A stretch of 64,000 nt of DNA from Kribbella sp. NBC_01245 (GTDB lineage Bacteria; Actinomycetota; Actinomycetes; Propionibacteriales; Kribbellaceae). The notes under the pieces are model-generated. The model was given only the letters and a program-made list of their open reading frames with translations. It had not been told where the DNA came from and made no database searches. Location: contig NZ_CP108487.1 of NCBI RefSeq assembly GCF_036226525.1, positions 248,001 to 312,000 on the forward strand, written 5' to 3'. This document shows, piece by piece, positions 34,525 to 44,256 of the stretch. The translations under genes and the position numbers were made by a program. Each line of letters begins with the position of its first letter. Position 1 is the first letter of the stretch.

Positions 34525-35429
34525 GCGCCCGCCAACTCGGGCGTTCCGCGGCAGGCTTCTGGTGGTACCTACTGCCAGGAGCCGTCGCGTTCATCGCGAT
34601 CGTGGCCGTGCCGTTCGGCGCCAACATCTACCTCTCCCTGACGAAGTGGAGTGGAGTCGGATCGCCGCGGTTCATCGGAGCTGACAACTACACGCGATTG
34701 CTGCAGGACGACGTCTTCTGGGGCTCGTTCCGCAACAGTCTCGCGATGGTCGTCGCGATGGTGATCGTGCCGACCGTCATCGGCCTGCTGCTCGCTTCGA
34801 CCCTGTTCGACGTCATCGGCCGCAGGTTCGGAAACAAGACCGCGTCGTTCCTGCGGGCGACTTTCTACCTTCCGCAAGTCCTTCCGGTAGTTGTCGCCGG
34901 CATCCTTTGGGGTTGGCTGCTGCGTCCCGATGGTGCCTTCAACGCGCTGCTGAACGCGATCGGCCTCGGTGGGCTGAGTCACGACTGGCTGGGCGATCCG
35001 CGGACGGCGTTGCCGATGGTCATGCTGGTGATGATCTGGGTCCAGATCGGCTATCCCGTCGTCATCTTCATGGCCGCGCTACAGCGAGTCGACCCTGATC
35101 TGTACGAGGCCGCCGAGATCGATGGCGCCGGCTGGTTCCGCCGGTTCCAGGCGATCACCCTGCCGCAGATCCGGCCGGAGACGTTCGTCGTCGCGTTGAC
35201 TTGCACGATCGCGGCGTTGAAGGTGTTCGGCCCGATCTGGGCGCTGACCCGCGGCGGCCCGAACAACGCGACCACCGTGCCGTCGTACTTCGCCTACAAC
35301 GCCTTCTTCAACAAGCTTCAAGTCGGGTACGGCGCTGCCGTGGCGACCGCGTTGACGCTGTTGATCGTCATCGTCAGTCTCGCGTTCCTGCGAATCCAGA
35401 GCCGAACCGAATCCGCGGAGGAACGCTGA
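34521..35429 (+). CDS. Sugar ABC transporter permease, MalF type (xyloglucan region)
   Basis: A 302-residue CUT1 permease with six helices; the first is WWYLLPGAVAFIAIVAVPFGANIYL and the EAA loop is YEAAEIDGAGWFRRFQAITLP. The ATG overlaps the binding-protein stop by 4 bases. Confidence 0.92.
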   Translation: MSARQLGRSAAGFWWYLLPGAVAFIAIVAVPFGANIYLSLTKWSGVGSPRFIGADNYTRLLQDDVFWGSFRNSLAMVVAMVIVPTVIGLLLASTLFDVIGRRFGNKTASFLRATFYLPQVLPVVVAGILWGWLLRPDGAFNALLNAIGLGGLSHDWLGDPRTALPMVMLVMIWVQIGYPVVIFMAALQRVDPDLYEAAEIDGAGWFRRFQAITLPQIRPETFVVALTCTIAALKVFGPIWALTRGGPNNATTVPSYFAYNAFFNKLQVGYGAAVATALTLLIVIVSLAFLRIQSRTESAEER

Positions 35430-36292
35430 TGGCCGCGATGACCCGATCCAGGCGGGATCCGGATCGGTACCGCAAGGGCCCGATGCGCTGGCTGGTGCTC
35501 GCGCTGTTGGTGTTCACGGCCGCCCTGGTGCTGGTGCCGTTCGCGCTGATGCTGCTGAACGCCTTCAAATCCCCGGCCGACTATTCCGGCAACGGCCCGT
35601 TGAGTTGGCCGGACTCGTTCCAGCTCGACGGCCTCGCGACGTACTGGCGTCAGGTGCGGTTCGAGCAGAAGCTGCTGAACTCGATCGTGATCTCCGGCTC
35701 GGTCGCAGTGCTCGGCGTCGTACTGTCCCTGCTCAACGCGTACGCGCTCGGCGTTGGCCGGGTCCGCGGCCGGGTCTGGATCGTCGGGTTGTTCCTGCTG
35801 GCAAACATGGTGCCGCAGGAAGCGCTCGTCTATCCGCTGTACTTCTTGGCTAAAGAAACCGGCCTCTACAACAGCCGGCTCAGCGTGATCATCATCTTCA
35901 CCGTCATCCAGAGCGCGTTCGGCACCTACCTGCTCGCCTCGGTGCTCGGCACCTTCCCGAAGGCGTTGCTCGAGGCGGCCGCGATCGATGGCGCGAGCCG
36001 CTGGACGACCTTGTGGCGCGTGGTGGTGCCGACGTTGCGGCCGACGCTTTCGGTACTGCTGATCTTCTTCTTCATCTGGACCTGGAACGAGTTCTTCATT
36101 CCGCTGGTGATGCTGATCGACAACAGCACCCAGACGGTTCCCCTCGCGCTGGCCTCACTGCAGGGCGATCGCCTGATGGACGCGACGACGACCAACGCCG
36201 GCGCGTTGATCAGTCTGCTGCCGACGGTGATCTTCTTCCTGCTCTTCCAGCGCACCCTCACCCGCGGGGTCACCGCGGGCGCAGTCAAATGA
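35429..36292 (+). CDS. Sugar ABC transporter permease, MalG type (xyloglucan region)
   Basis: A 287-residue CUT1 permease. After a basic N-terminus the first helix is WLVLALLVFTAALVLVPFALM; the EAA loop is LLEAAAIDGASRWTTLWRVVVP, and FFIWTWNEFFIPLVM follows. Its ATG shares one base with the previous stop (TGATG). The GH31 gene follows 30 bases later. Confidence 0.92.
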   Translation: MAAMTRSRRDPDRYRKGPMRWLVLALLVFTAALVLVPFALMLLNAFKSPADYSGNGPLSWPDSFQLDGLATYWRQVRFEQKLLNSIVISGSVAVLGVVLSLLNAYALGVGRVRGRVWIVGLFLLANMVPQEALVYPLYFLAKETGLYNSRLSVIIIFTVIQSAFGTYLLASVLGTFPKALLEAAAIDGASRWTTLWRVVVPTLRPTLSVLLIFFFIWTWNEFFIPLVMLIDNSTQTVPLALASLQGDRLMDATTTNAGALISLLPTVIFFLLFQRTLTRGVTAGAVK

Positions 36293-36322
36293 CCGCCGGA
36301 CCGACGAAAGGCACGACCACCG

Positions 36323-38545
36323 ATGAAGTTCACCGACGGCTATTGGCAACTGCGCCGGGGCCTGACGCGGCTACGGCCGGCCGGCGTGGAGAGCGTGGAG
36401 GCGGGCGACCGTACCCTGACGGTCTTCGCCCCGGCCAAGACGATCGCGGGCCGTGGCGACACGCTCAACCAGCCGCTGTTCACCGTCACGTTCAATTCAC
36501 CCGCGCCGGACGTGATCGGCGTACGGATCGAACACCACACCGGCGGCCAGCCCAAGCGTCCGGCCTTCGCGCTGACCGCTGAGACCGATCACGCGATCAA
36601 GGTCGAGGTCACCGCGGACACCGCGCGCCTCACCACCGGCGAGCTGTCGGTCGTGGTCCGGCTGGATGGACCGTGGGACGTGCGCTTCGAACGCGACGGC
36701 AAGTTCCTCACCGGATCGGACGCCCGCAGCATCGGCCTGCTGACCGATCCGAACGGCCGCCGCTATCTGCACGAACAACTCGCACTCGGAGTCGGCGAGA
36801 CCGTCTACGGGCTGGGGGAGCGGTTCGGCCCGCTGGTCAAGAACGGCCAGGTCGTCGACATCTGGAACGCCGATGGCGGTACGTCGAGCGAGCAGGCGTA
36901 CAAGAACGTGCCGTTCTACCTCAGCAGCGCGGGGTACGGCGTACTCGTCGATCATCCCGGCGAGGTGTCGTTCGAGGTCGGGTCCGAGGTGGTCTCGCGT
37001 AACCAGTTCAGCGTCGAGGACGAGGTGATGCAGTACTACGTTTTCGGCGGACCCGGCCCGAAGGACGTGCTGCGCCGCTACACCGCGCTGACCGGCCGTC
37101 CGGCGCGCGTACCCGCGTGGTCGATGGGGTTGTGGTTGTCGACGTCGTTCACCACCGACTACAACGAGCAGACCACGACGGGGTTCGTCGATGGGATGGC
37201 CGATCGCGATCTGCCGTTGAGCGTGTTCCACTTCGACTGCTTCTGGATGCGGCAGTTCCACTGGTGCGACTTCCTCTGGGATCCGGAGGCCTTCCCGGAT
37301 CCGGCCGGCATGCTGAGCCGGTTGAAGGCGCGCGGGTTGCGGATCAGCTTGTGGATCAACCCTTATATCGCGCAGCGTTCGGTGTTGTTCGAGGAAGGCC
37401 GGGAGCTCGGCTATCTGGTGCGACGGCCGGACGGTTCGGTCTGGCAATGGGACATGTGGCAGGCCGGGATGGCGATCGTCGACTTCACCAATCCGGCGGC
37501 GACGGCGTGGTTCCGGTCGAAGTTGCAGGCGTTGATCGACATCGGGGTCGACTGCTTCAAGACCGACTTCGGCGAGCGGATCCCGACCGACGTGGTCTGG
37601 GCCGATGGCTCGGATCCACAGCGCATGCACAACTTCTACCCCCAGCTGTACAACCAGGCCGTCTTCGAACTGCTGGAGGAGAATCGCGGGAAGGGCGAGG
37701 CCGTACTGTTCGCCCGGTCCGCGACGGTTGGTGGGCAGCAGTTCCCGGTGCACTGGGGTGGTGACTGCGAATCGACGTTCGAGGCGATGGCGGAATCCCT
37801 CCGCGGCGGTCTGTCGTTGGCGGCGTCGGGCTTCGGCTATTGGAGTCACGACATCGGCGGCTTCGAGGGAACGCCGGATGCCGCCGTGTTCAAGCGGTGG
37901 GTGCCCTTCGGGTTGTTGTCGTCGCACTCGCGGTTGCACGGTTCCGGCTCGTACCGAGTGCCGTGGGCGTTCGACGAAGAGGCCGTGCAGGTCTTGCGGA
38001 AGTTCACGAAGCTCAAGCTCGCGCTGATGCCGTACCTGGTCACGGTCGCCGAGGAGGCGCACTCGGCCGGTACGCCGATGATGCGGCCGATGGTGCTGGA
38101 GTTCCCCGACGACCCGGCCGTGGCATATCTCGAACGCCAGTACATGTTGGGCCCGGACATCCTCGTCGCGCCGGTGATGAGCCGTAGCGGGGAGGTGCGG
38201 TTCTACCTCCCGGCTGGGACGTGGACGCACTTGCTCAGCGGCGAACAGGTCGAGGGTTCGAGGTGGATCACCCAGACGTACGACTTCGACAGCCTGCCCG
38301 TCTTCGTCCGCGAAGGCGCCGTACTGGCCTTCGGCGCCGTTGACGACCGACCCGAGTACGACTGGGCCGAGGGCGTTGACCTCAGGTGGTACCGCCCGGC
38401 CGAAGGGCAGCACGCCCGCGTTTCCCTTCCTGGCAACGCCGGTATGACGGCCGCCGTACTCGACCTGTCCTTCGAAAACGGCCAGGCCCACGCCACGGTC
38501 ATCGAAGGCACCTGCGATTCCTTCAAGGTGACCGTTCTGCGCTGA
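36323..38545 (+). CDS. yicI: Alpha-xylosidase, glycoside hydrolase family 31
   Basis: A 740-residue cytoplasmic enzyme that removes non-reducing-end alpha-1,6-xylose from xyloglucan oligosaccharides. The loop VFHFDCFWMRQFHWCDFLWD is diagnostic of YicI-type alpha-xylosidases as opposed to alpha-glucosidases. The nucleophile block CFKTDFGERIP (Asp415) and acid/base block HWGGDCES (Asp481) are intact and at the same positions as in YicI (Asp416/Asp482, from memory). There is no signal peptide. It is the last gene of the importer operon, consistent with intracellular trimming of imported xyloglucan fragments. Confidence 0.95.
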   Translation: MKFTDGYWQLRRGLTRLRPAGVESVEAGDRTLTVFAPAKTIAGRGDTLNQPLFTVTFNSPAPDVIGVRIEHHTGGQPKRPAFALTAETDHAIKVEVTADTARLTTGELSVVVRLDGPWDVRFERDGKFLTGSDARSIGLLTDPNGRRYLHEQLALGVGETVYGLGERFGPLVKNGQVVDIWNADGGTSSEQAYKNVPFYLSSAGYGVLVDHPGEVSFEVGSEVVSRNQFSVEDEVMQYYVFGGPGPKDVLRRYTALTGRPARVPAWSMGLWLSTSFTTDYNEQTTTGFVDGMADRDLPLSVFHFDCFWMRQFHWCDFLWDPEAFPDPAGMLSRLKARGLRISLWINPYIAQRSVLFEEGRELGYLVRRPDGSVWQWDMWQAGMAIVDFTNPAATAWFRSKLQALIDIGVDCFKTDFGERIPTDVVWADGSDPQRMHNFYPQLYNQAVFELLEENRGKGEAVLFARSATVGGQQFPVHWGGDCESTFEAMAESLRGGLSLAASGFGYWSHDIGGFEGTPDAAVFKRWVPFGLLSSHSRLHGSGSYRVPWAFDEEAVQVLRKFTKLKLALMPYLVTVAEEAHSAGTPMMRPMVLEFPDDPAVAYLERQYMLGPDILVAPVMSRSGEVRFYLPAGTWTHLLSGEQVEGSRWITQTYDFDSLPVFVREGAVLAFGAVDDRPEYDWAEGVDLRWYRPAEGQHARVSLPGNAGMTAAVLDLSFENGQAHATVIEGTCDSFKVTVLR

Positions 38546-38582
38546 CGCGGTTCTGTCGGTGGGTGGTGTTAGACATTGCTGC

Positions 38583-39360
38583 GTGGCGTTTTCGGTGAGT
38601 TATCAGCAGGCCGTTCGGTACAGGTTGGGCGTGAACAACCTGGCCGAGCGGCTGCCTGCTGGTTCGTACGTGCGGGCTGCTTGGGTTGGCCTGCAGGACA
38701 CGGCACCTCGCGACGCGTTGATCGGGATGCACGCCAGAGTCGACTCCTGCGAACCTTCGGCCTGGCAGCACCCCGACCTTATCCAGACCTACAGCCCGCG
38801 CTGGGCGGTTTACGTCCTGCCCGTGGAGGACTTCGGGGTGTTCACGATCGGCCGGCTGCCGCTAGATGTGGACGAACGACGCACGATCGATGACCTGGCC
38901 GACAAGATATGCCGCTCACTCGACGGCACCGAACGCCGAGGCCTAGGCCCCGACCTCGACCCGCGTGGCGCCTGTGCCAGCGGGCGATTGGCCCTGCGCT
39001 GGACGACCAGCGCGCTGTACGTCCGCGAGGTGCCACGTCCGGAGATCGACTTCGAGGAGGCGCACAAGGAGCTCGCCCGCCGGCATCTGCACGCGTTCGG
39101 TCCCACCACCGTGGACGCTTTCGCTTGGTGGGCAGGCGTCTCGAAGCCAGACGCCCAGGAGATTTGGCGAATGCTCGCGCCCGAACTTCTGCCGGTCGAC
39201 CTCGAAGACCATCGGCACCTGGGGCCGCCGCTCCGGCCACATCAACGCCAAGCTCGCCGACCCCCTATCCGCCAAAACCCGATCCACCATCGAAGCCGAA
39301 GCCCTATCGCTCCCCATCCCCAACGCAACCATGTCCCTCACCCTCACCGAACACCCCTAG
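38583..39360 (+). pseudogene. Broken AlkZ-like winged-helix DNA glycosylase
   Basis: The first 210 residues (VAFSVSYQQAVRYRLGVNNLAERLPAG..., LQDTAPRDALIGMHARVD, WQHPDLIQTYSPRWAVYVLP, ARRHLHAFGPTTVDAFAWWAGV) match the winged-helix HTH_42/AlkZ family, whose members unhook DNA cross-links. Near 39215 the frame breaks: the family's C-terminal end is found in another frame (IGTWGRRSGH ... TIEAEALSLPIP, stop at 39358-39360), and roughly 100-120 residues between the two parts are missing. One deletion that was not a multiple of three explains both. The GTG at 38583 is the start by homology. It follows the GH31 gene by 37 bases but is unrelated to sugar use. Confidence 0.78.
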
Positions 39361-39460
39361 CAGCCTCGCCCCACTCCCTCGTCGCCCGTCTGCTTCTTCT
39401 GCCGCGAGTGGTCGCATCTAGCCCACCCCGCGCCTCGGCAGACGTCGGCGGCTCGACCAT

Positions 39461-39518
39461 CTTCCCGAGCGAACTGGACGTTTTCGGGTGGCGGAAAACG
39501 TCCAGTCCAATCGGGAAG
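39461..39518. repeat. Long hairpin, 25-bp arms (third copy)
   Basis: Arms 39461-39485 and 39494-39518 pair with three mismatches. The core ACTGGACGTTTTC / GAAAACGTCCAGT is identical to that at 1873-1929. A following AGTCCTGG...CCAGGACT pair (about 39547-39593) forms another imperfect hairpin. Confidence 0.8.
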
Positions 39519-39654
39519 CTGGTCGAATTCGTGCGTTATCCCGTCAAGTCCTGGGTTCCGGGCCGTCTATTTGGCACCCGAACCAGGACTCCGGCCGCGA
39601 ACCTCGGTCAGGACCGGCAAGACCAGAGCATCGCAGTGGCTAGCTTCACCGTTA

Positions 39655-39719
39655 GGTGATGGAGCCCTTGACGCGGCCCGGGTTCACCTGACAATTCGGA
39701 AGAGCTCAGGGGACGGGTG
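39655..39719. repeat. Composite intergenic element, right half of 135-bp module (copy D)
   Basis: Only the right stem arm (CCCTTGACGCGGCCCGGGTT) and the right end CTCAGGGGACGGGT remain; the left half is lost. The stem sequence is closest to copy C. Confidence 0.75.
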
Positions 39720-39762
39720 GCACCAACACAACTCGGCCCAAGTGGTTCGTCGCAGGCGTTTA

Positions 39763-39849
39763 GCGTTGATGCGTCCGAATCCGCCCGCCTACGCCGGTGA
39801 CCAATCGACCCGCCGCGGAATGGGCGAGCGGATACAGACGAATCAACGC
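39763..39849. repeat. Composite intergenic element, 87-bp module (copy D)
   Basis: GCGTTGATGCGTC (39763-39775) and GACGAATCAACGC (39837-39849), one mismatch between the ends. It follows the half module after 43 bases, the same spacing as copy C. Confidence 0.82.
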
Positions 39850-39889
39850 AAGGAGAGAAGGCGAGGCGGGTCAACGCATAGGTGGTCAG

Positions 39890-39961
39890 ACGCGACCACT
39901 CGCGGGCGAGGGGGGCGGACGTGACCACTCGCGGGGGAAGGGGCGGACGTGACTACCCGCG
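39890..39961. repeat. Three direct copies of GACCACTCGCGGG-type unit
   Basis: GCGACCACTCGCG (39892-39904), GTGACCACTCGCG (39921-39933) and GTGACTACCCGCG (39949-39961), about 28-29 bases apart. The reverse form CGCGAGTGGTCG occurs at 39403, 54130 and 54231. Confidence 0.7.
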
Positions 39962-39978
39962 GTAGGGGGAGGAGGGAA

Positions 39979-40012
39979 CCCCGCCGCGGCCGGAGGGGTG
40001 GGCGCGGCGGGG
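39979..40012. terminator. Hairpin after xylA
   Basis: CCCCGCCGCG (39979-39988) and its perfect complement (40003-40012), 14-base loop, 6 bases beyond the xylA stop. It probably ends the GH3-xylA transcript. Confidence 0.6.
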
Positions 40013-40018
40013 TGGTTG

Positions 40019-41164
40019 TTAGCGGACGCCTAGGAGGTGTTCCATGGCTAGTTGGTCTAGGTGTTCGAAGGCTAAGCCTCGTGCTGCGAGGGCGTTGGGG
40101 TCGAAGGTTTCGGACCGTACGTCGGCCAAGGTCTCGCCGGGCGCGAGGGTTGGGAGAGATAGCTCGTCTACCCGGGAGGCGGCGAGTGCCTCCAAGACTT
40201 CGGGGTCGGAGCGGAAGGCGGTGACCTTGTCGCGGAGGATGAGGTAGTTGCGCATGCACGCGGCAGCGGTCACCCACACGCCCTCGGCGTCTTCAGTGCG
40301 CGGGGGCTTGTAGTCGAAGTGGACGAATCCGTCGTACCGACCTTGCAACGTGTCGACGGTCCAGAACGCTTCGCGTAGGTTGCCCGCACCGAAGCGCAGG
40401 TCCTGGTCGAACCGCGGGCCGTGCTGGCCGTTGAGGTCGATATGGAACAGCTTGCCGTGCCACAACGCCTGCGCGATGCCATGCGCATAGTTGAGCCCGG
40501 CCATCTGCTCGTGGCCCACCTCCGGGTTGATGCCAACGATCTCGGGATCGGCCAGATCGTTGATGAAGGCAATCGCGTGACCGATCGTCGGCAGGAGAAT
40601 GTCGCCGCGTGGTTCGTTCGGCTTGGGCTCAATCGCAAAGCGGATGTCGTAGTTCTGCTCGCGCACGTAGGCGCACAGCAGATCCATCGACTCCTTGTAC
40701 CGATCCAGCGCAGCACCAACATTCTTGGAACCACCCGACTCGGCACCCTCGCGACCACCCCACAACACGTAGGTCGTCGCACCCAACTCGGCCGCTAGAT
40801 CGATATTGCGCAACACCTTCTGCAGGGCGTAGCGGCGTACCGACCGATCGTTCGCGGTCAACCCACCATCCTTGAAAACGGGATGACTGAAGAGGTTGGT
40901 AGTGGCCATCTCGACCACCATGCCGGTCTCCGCGAGCGCCTTGCCGAACCGCTCCAGCTGATGCAGCCGCGCCGCGTCATCCGGCACCAGGTCGTCATCA
41001 TGGAACGACACCGCCGCAGCGCCCAACTCCGACAGCCGGTGTACGGCCTCGACCGGATCCAGCGGCGCGCGGACCGCCGTACCGAAAACGTCGACGCCTT
41101 CCCAGCCCACGGTCCACAGACCGAACGAGAACTTGTCTTCCTTACGAGGGGTGTAATCCGTCAT
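40019..41164 (-). CDS. xylA: Xylose isomerase
   Basis: A 381-residue short-type (actinobacterial) D-xylose isomerase that makes D-xylulose. The N-terminus [11 protein letters not shown], catalytic block AVSFHDDDL (His55), [25 protein letters not shown] (Glu179, Lys181), NPEVGHEQ (Glu215, His218) and [20 protein letters not shown] are all intact. Its ATG overlaps the GH3 stop by 4 bases (ATGA). No xylulokinase gene follows; it must lie elsewhere. It links alpha-xylosidase output to the pentose phosphate pathway. Confidence 0.97.
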   Translation of the reverse strand: MTDYTPRKEDKFSFGLWTVGWEGVDVFGTAVRAPLDPVEAVHRLSELGAAAVSFHDDDLVPDDAARLHQLERFGKALAETGMVVEMATTNLFSHPVFKDGGLTANDRSVRRYALQKVLRNIDLAAELGATTYVLWGGREGAESGGSKNVGAALDRYKESMDLLCAYVREQNYDIRFAIEPKPNEPRGDILLPTIGHAIAFINDLADPEIVGINPEVGHEQMAGLNYAHGIAQALWHGKLFHIDLNGQHGPRFDQDLRFGAGNLREAFWTVDTLQGRYDGFVHFDYKPPRTEDAEGVWVTAAACMRNYLILRDKVTAFRSDPEVLEALAASRVDELSLPTLAPGETLADVRSETFDPNALAARGLAFEHLDQLAMEHLLGVR

Positions 41165-44064
41165 TCAGCGATTTCCTGCTTCCGGGATGTCGGTTCAAAA
41201 GTGAGTTGATCGAGAAAGGTCCCCTCATCGGAGAAGACCGCGTAGAGGGTGTGCGTGCCATCGGCGAGAGCTGTCGCAGTCGTCACCGTCTGCCACACAT
41301 GCCGATGCCCAGTGGCAGGTACGTCGATGGTGCTGAGCGTCGGACCATGCAACGGGTCGTCCAACCGCAGCGTGAGCGTCGCCGGCGCCGCCTGATCCCG
41401 CGCAACCCGCGCGCCAACCACGCCAACCCCAGCACCGAAATCGACCGCATCAAAGGCGATCCAACTCCCCGCCTCCAGCGCCCGTACCGAATCACCACGA
41501 TCCGGCGCGGCATCGGCCAGCACCACGGCACAATACGAGTCAAAAGTTGTCGCAGGCAACGGAACCCCAAGCACCCGCCGATCGGAAATCCGCTCACCCT
41601 GTACGTCAACAGACGCCGTCAGCAAGAGATCCGTCGCCGAACGCCCAACCATCACACTGTGCCGAGCGATCTCGACACACCGGCGCCCAGTCGTAACGTC
41701 CCAAAAGGCCAGATCCCGAGCCCGCAGGATCAGCTCGACGGTCTTGGTCTCACCGGGCTCCAACGAAACCCGGCTGAACCCGCGCAGCTGGCGCAGCGGC
41801 TGCTTGGCCCGAGAACGCTGCTGGTGCGTATAAAGCTGCACCACCTCGGTCCCGCTCCTGGCGCCAGTATTGGTAACCGTGACCGACACCCGCACTTCAC
41901 CATCGGCCGTCATCGTGCCCGCGTCGAGCTGCAGATCGCTGTAGTCGAACGTCGTGTAGCTCAACCCAAACCCAAACGGATAAAGGGGTTTCCCACGGTA
42001 GTACAGATACGTCGCGTCCGTCCCGATGATGTCGTAATCGAGCAAGTCGGGCAGATCCGCAGCCGATCGATACCAAGTCTGCGGCAGTCGCCCAGAAGCA
42101 TCGCTATCGCCGAACAAGACCTCAACCAAAGCGTGCCCATACTCCTGACCGCCATGCGACGACCACAAAATCGCCGGCAAGTGCTGCTGCGCCCAAGTAG
42201 TCGCGAACGGATAGCTACTGGACATCACCAACACAGTCGACGGATTCGCCGCATGCACCGCGCGCACCAGACGATCCTGGCCAGCCGGCAGCTCGAGATC
42301 CGCCCGGTCCTCGGTCTCGCGACCGTTCACCAGCGGATGGTTGCCAACAACAACAATCGCGACCTCCGCTGCGGCAGCAATCGCAGCCGCAGCCGCAGCA
42401 CCATCGATAACGGTGTCGACGACAAAGCTCGCCGCCGATTCCGAGTCGTCAGAAAGCCGAACCGATCCACCCGCATCGACAGTCAGCAGACAACCGCTGC
42501 TGAGGTGGCGGACGGCCGTACGCCCATCTGCCGTCTCGACCAGCCGGAAGGTCTGCTTGACCTCCCATCCGTTCGGCCCGGGCTGGTCGTCGACAAGCTC
42601 GCCGTTGTCCGCGATCGACAGATACCGGCGATTCCGCACCGAGCGCAACGCGACCGCGCCGCCACCCCAATCGAACAGGTCGAACCAGCTGTCCTCATCG
42701 GCCGTCGCCTTCAGCCGCAAGGCCTGACCAACCTCGGTCGCGGCGAGATACCCGCCATCGGTCCGCAACGCGATCCGGTCTACGCCCTCGCAATACACCA
42801 CCGATTCAGGGGAGAGGCGCGCCTCGAGCCCGTCCCTAGCCGTCACCTGGTACGGCAGGGTGCCGGAGTACCAATCCTCGTGCAACGCGTTCGCCAGCGG
42901 GCCGATGACCGCAACGCGGGCGAGATCCGCGCGCAGCGGCAGCAGCCCGCATTCGTGCTTGAGCAACACGATGGACTCGCGCGCGGCCTGCCGGGCAAGG
43001 GCTTGATGCGCCGGCGAGTTCACCACGCCCGGATCAGGAGCGTCGTACGTCGAGGAGTCGAACTCGCCAAGCCGGAAGCGCAGTTCGAGCGCCCGCGAGG
43101 CGGCCCGATCGATGTCGGCCTCAACCAGCAGTCCATCGGTCAGGGCCTGCCGAAGCTTGGAAACACTCGGCTCGTAGTTCGCGTCATCCTGCGTAAAGCT
43201 GTCAATCCCAGCCTTCAGCGCCGCGGCGTACGCGGATGCGCCATCAGGGAAGTAGTGCTGCAGTTCGGTCAGGTTCGCGGGCGCGCCGGCATCGCTGACG
43301 AACAACAAGTCATGGTCGGTCCAACCGCGGACCACGTCGTTGATCAACGGGCTCAGATGCGCCGGGCGACCGTTCACCAGGTTGTACGACGGCATGACCG
43401 CGAACGCGACACCGGCTTCCAGCGGCGCCTGGAAAGCCGGCAGGTCGTAGTCGTACAGCACTCGCGGAGGCAGGTTGCTCGAGGTGATGCAGCGATCGGT
43501 CTCGTTGTTGTAGGCAAGGAAATGCTTCAGCGTCGGAGCCGTCTTGAGCCGGTTCGGGTCATCGCCGATCAGCCCGCGGCAGTACTCGGTCGCGATCTGC
43601 CCGGTGAGCCAGGGGTCTTCTGAGTAGCCCTCCTCGTTGCGTCCCCAGCGCGGGTCCCGTAGCGGGTTGACCACCGGAGCCCAGACGTTGAGGCCGGCGC
43701 CGCTGGGGTCCTTGTGGTGGAAGGCTCGCACCTCGTCGGCGATCGCGTCCCCGACCTGCCGGATCAGCGCCAGGTTCCAACTGCTGGCCAGCCCGATCGC
43801 CTGCGGGAACACCGTGGCGGGGCCGAGCCAGGCGACGCCGTGCAGCGCCTCGGTGCCGGTGCGGAACACGTCGATACCGAGCCGGGGGATGGCGCCCTGG
43901 TGCTGGTGCAGCAGCCGCAGCTTCTCGTCCACGGTCAAGCGGCCGAGCAGATCGGCCACCCGGCCGCGAACAGACCGCATCCCGTCAGGGGCCTGATCGC
44001 GGAAGCTGGGGGCGGCGGCGGTGGAGCGGCTCATCGGGATCGAACTCCGGTGGATCTCGGCCAT
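41161..44064 (-). CDS. GH3 beta-glycosidase with inserted beta-trefoil-like and C-terminal CBM6-like domains
   Basis: A 967-residue protein without signal peptide. The GH3 barrel spans about 30-330 with LKHFLAYN and nucleophile block [10 protein letters not shown] (Asp258). A segment near 420-540 ([30 protein letters not shown]) resembles a fascin/ricin-type trefoil. The second GH3 domain ([23 protein letters not shown]), the fibronectin-like domain ([18 protein letters not shown]) and a final 110 residues like CBM6 ([21 protein letters not shown] ... [10 protein letters not shown]) follow. The context suggests beta-glucosidase or beta-xylosidase action on xyloglucan fragments. The start is ATG 44064 or ATG 44034, the latter behind CCGGAG. 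A LacI operator lies at 44105-44122, and xylA is coupled downstream. Confidence 0.88.
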   Translation of the reverse strand: MAEIHRSSIPMSRSTAAAPSFRDQAPDGMRSVRGRVADLLGRLTVDEKLRLLHQHQGAIPRLGIDVFRTGTEALHGVAWLGPATVFPQAIGLASSWNLALIRQVGDAIADEVRAFHHKDPSGAGLNVWAPVVNPLRDPRWGRNEEGYSEDPWLTGQIATEYCRGLIGDDPNRLKTAPTLKHFLAYNNETDRCITSSNLPPRVLYDYDLPAFQAPLEAGVAFAVMPSYNLVNGRPAHLSPLINDVVRGWTDHDLLFVSDAGAPANLTELQHYFPDGASAYAAALKAGIDSFTQDDANYEPSVSKLRQALTDGLLVEADIDRAASRALELRFRLGEFDSSTYDAPDPGVVNSPAHQALARQAARESIVLLKHECGLLPLRADLARVAVIGPLANALHEDWYSGTLPYQVTARDGLEARLSPESVVYCEGVDRIALRTDGGYLAATEVGQALRLKATADEDSWFDLFDWGGGAVALRSVRNRRYLSIADNGELVDDQPGPNGWEVKQTFRLVETADGRTAVRHLSSGCLLTVDAGGSVRLSDDSESAASFVVDTVIDGAAAAAAIAAAAEVAIVVVGNHPLVNGRETEDRADLELPAGQDRLVRAVHAANPSTVLVMSSSYPFATTWAQQHLPAILWSSHGGQEYGHALVEVLFGDSDASGRLPQTWYRSAADLPDLLDYDIIGTDATYLYYRGKPLYPFGFGLSYTTFDYSDLQLDAGTMTADGEVRVSVTVTNTGARSGTEVVQLYTHQQRSRAKQPLRQLRGFSRVSLEPGETKTVELILRARDLAFWDVTTGRRCVEIARHSVMVGRSATDLLLTASVDVQGERISDRRVLGVPLPATTFDSYCAVVLADAAPDRGDSVRALEAGSWIAFDAVDFGAGVGVVGARVARDQAAPATLTLRLDDPLHGPTLSTIDVPATGHRHVWQTVTTATALADGTHTLYAVFSDEGTFLDQLTFEPTSRKQEIAE

Positions 44065-44104
44065 CTCGCGACGGCGGGCGGATCAAAGTACCTCGACTGA
44101 GTGC

Positions 44105-44122
44105 TGTCGAAGCGCTTCGACA
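44105..44122. promoter_or_regulatory. Perfect 18-base LacI operator upstream of GH3-xylA
   Basis: TGTCGAAGCGCTTCGACA, identical over 18 bases to the site at 33113-33130, 41 bases before the outer GH3 start codon. Confidence 0.8.
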
Positions 44123-44256
44123 AAGCTTGAAAAAAGATCCGTCGCGGCTTGTGACGGCCGTGTTACGACGGAGTGGAACCGAGGCTCGCATCCCCTGTCC
44201 CCAGGGTCAAGGGGCAGACCGCCGTTCGACGACCGTTCGACAGCAGCGGCAACAAA

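Noticed and set aside
36497..38491. 664-codon open frame antisense to the GH31 gene
   Set aside because: It mirrors the GC-rich codon pattern of a clear GH31 gene, has no ribosome site and gives no recognisable protein. Similar long antisense frames opposite GH3 (41206-43623), the LplA-like gene (45564-47447), GH74 (49306-51405) and GH51/GH43 (22460-24166) were rejected for the same reason.
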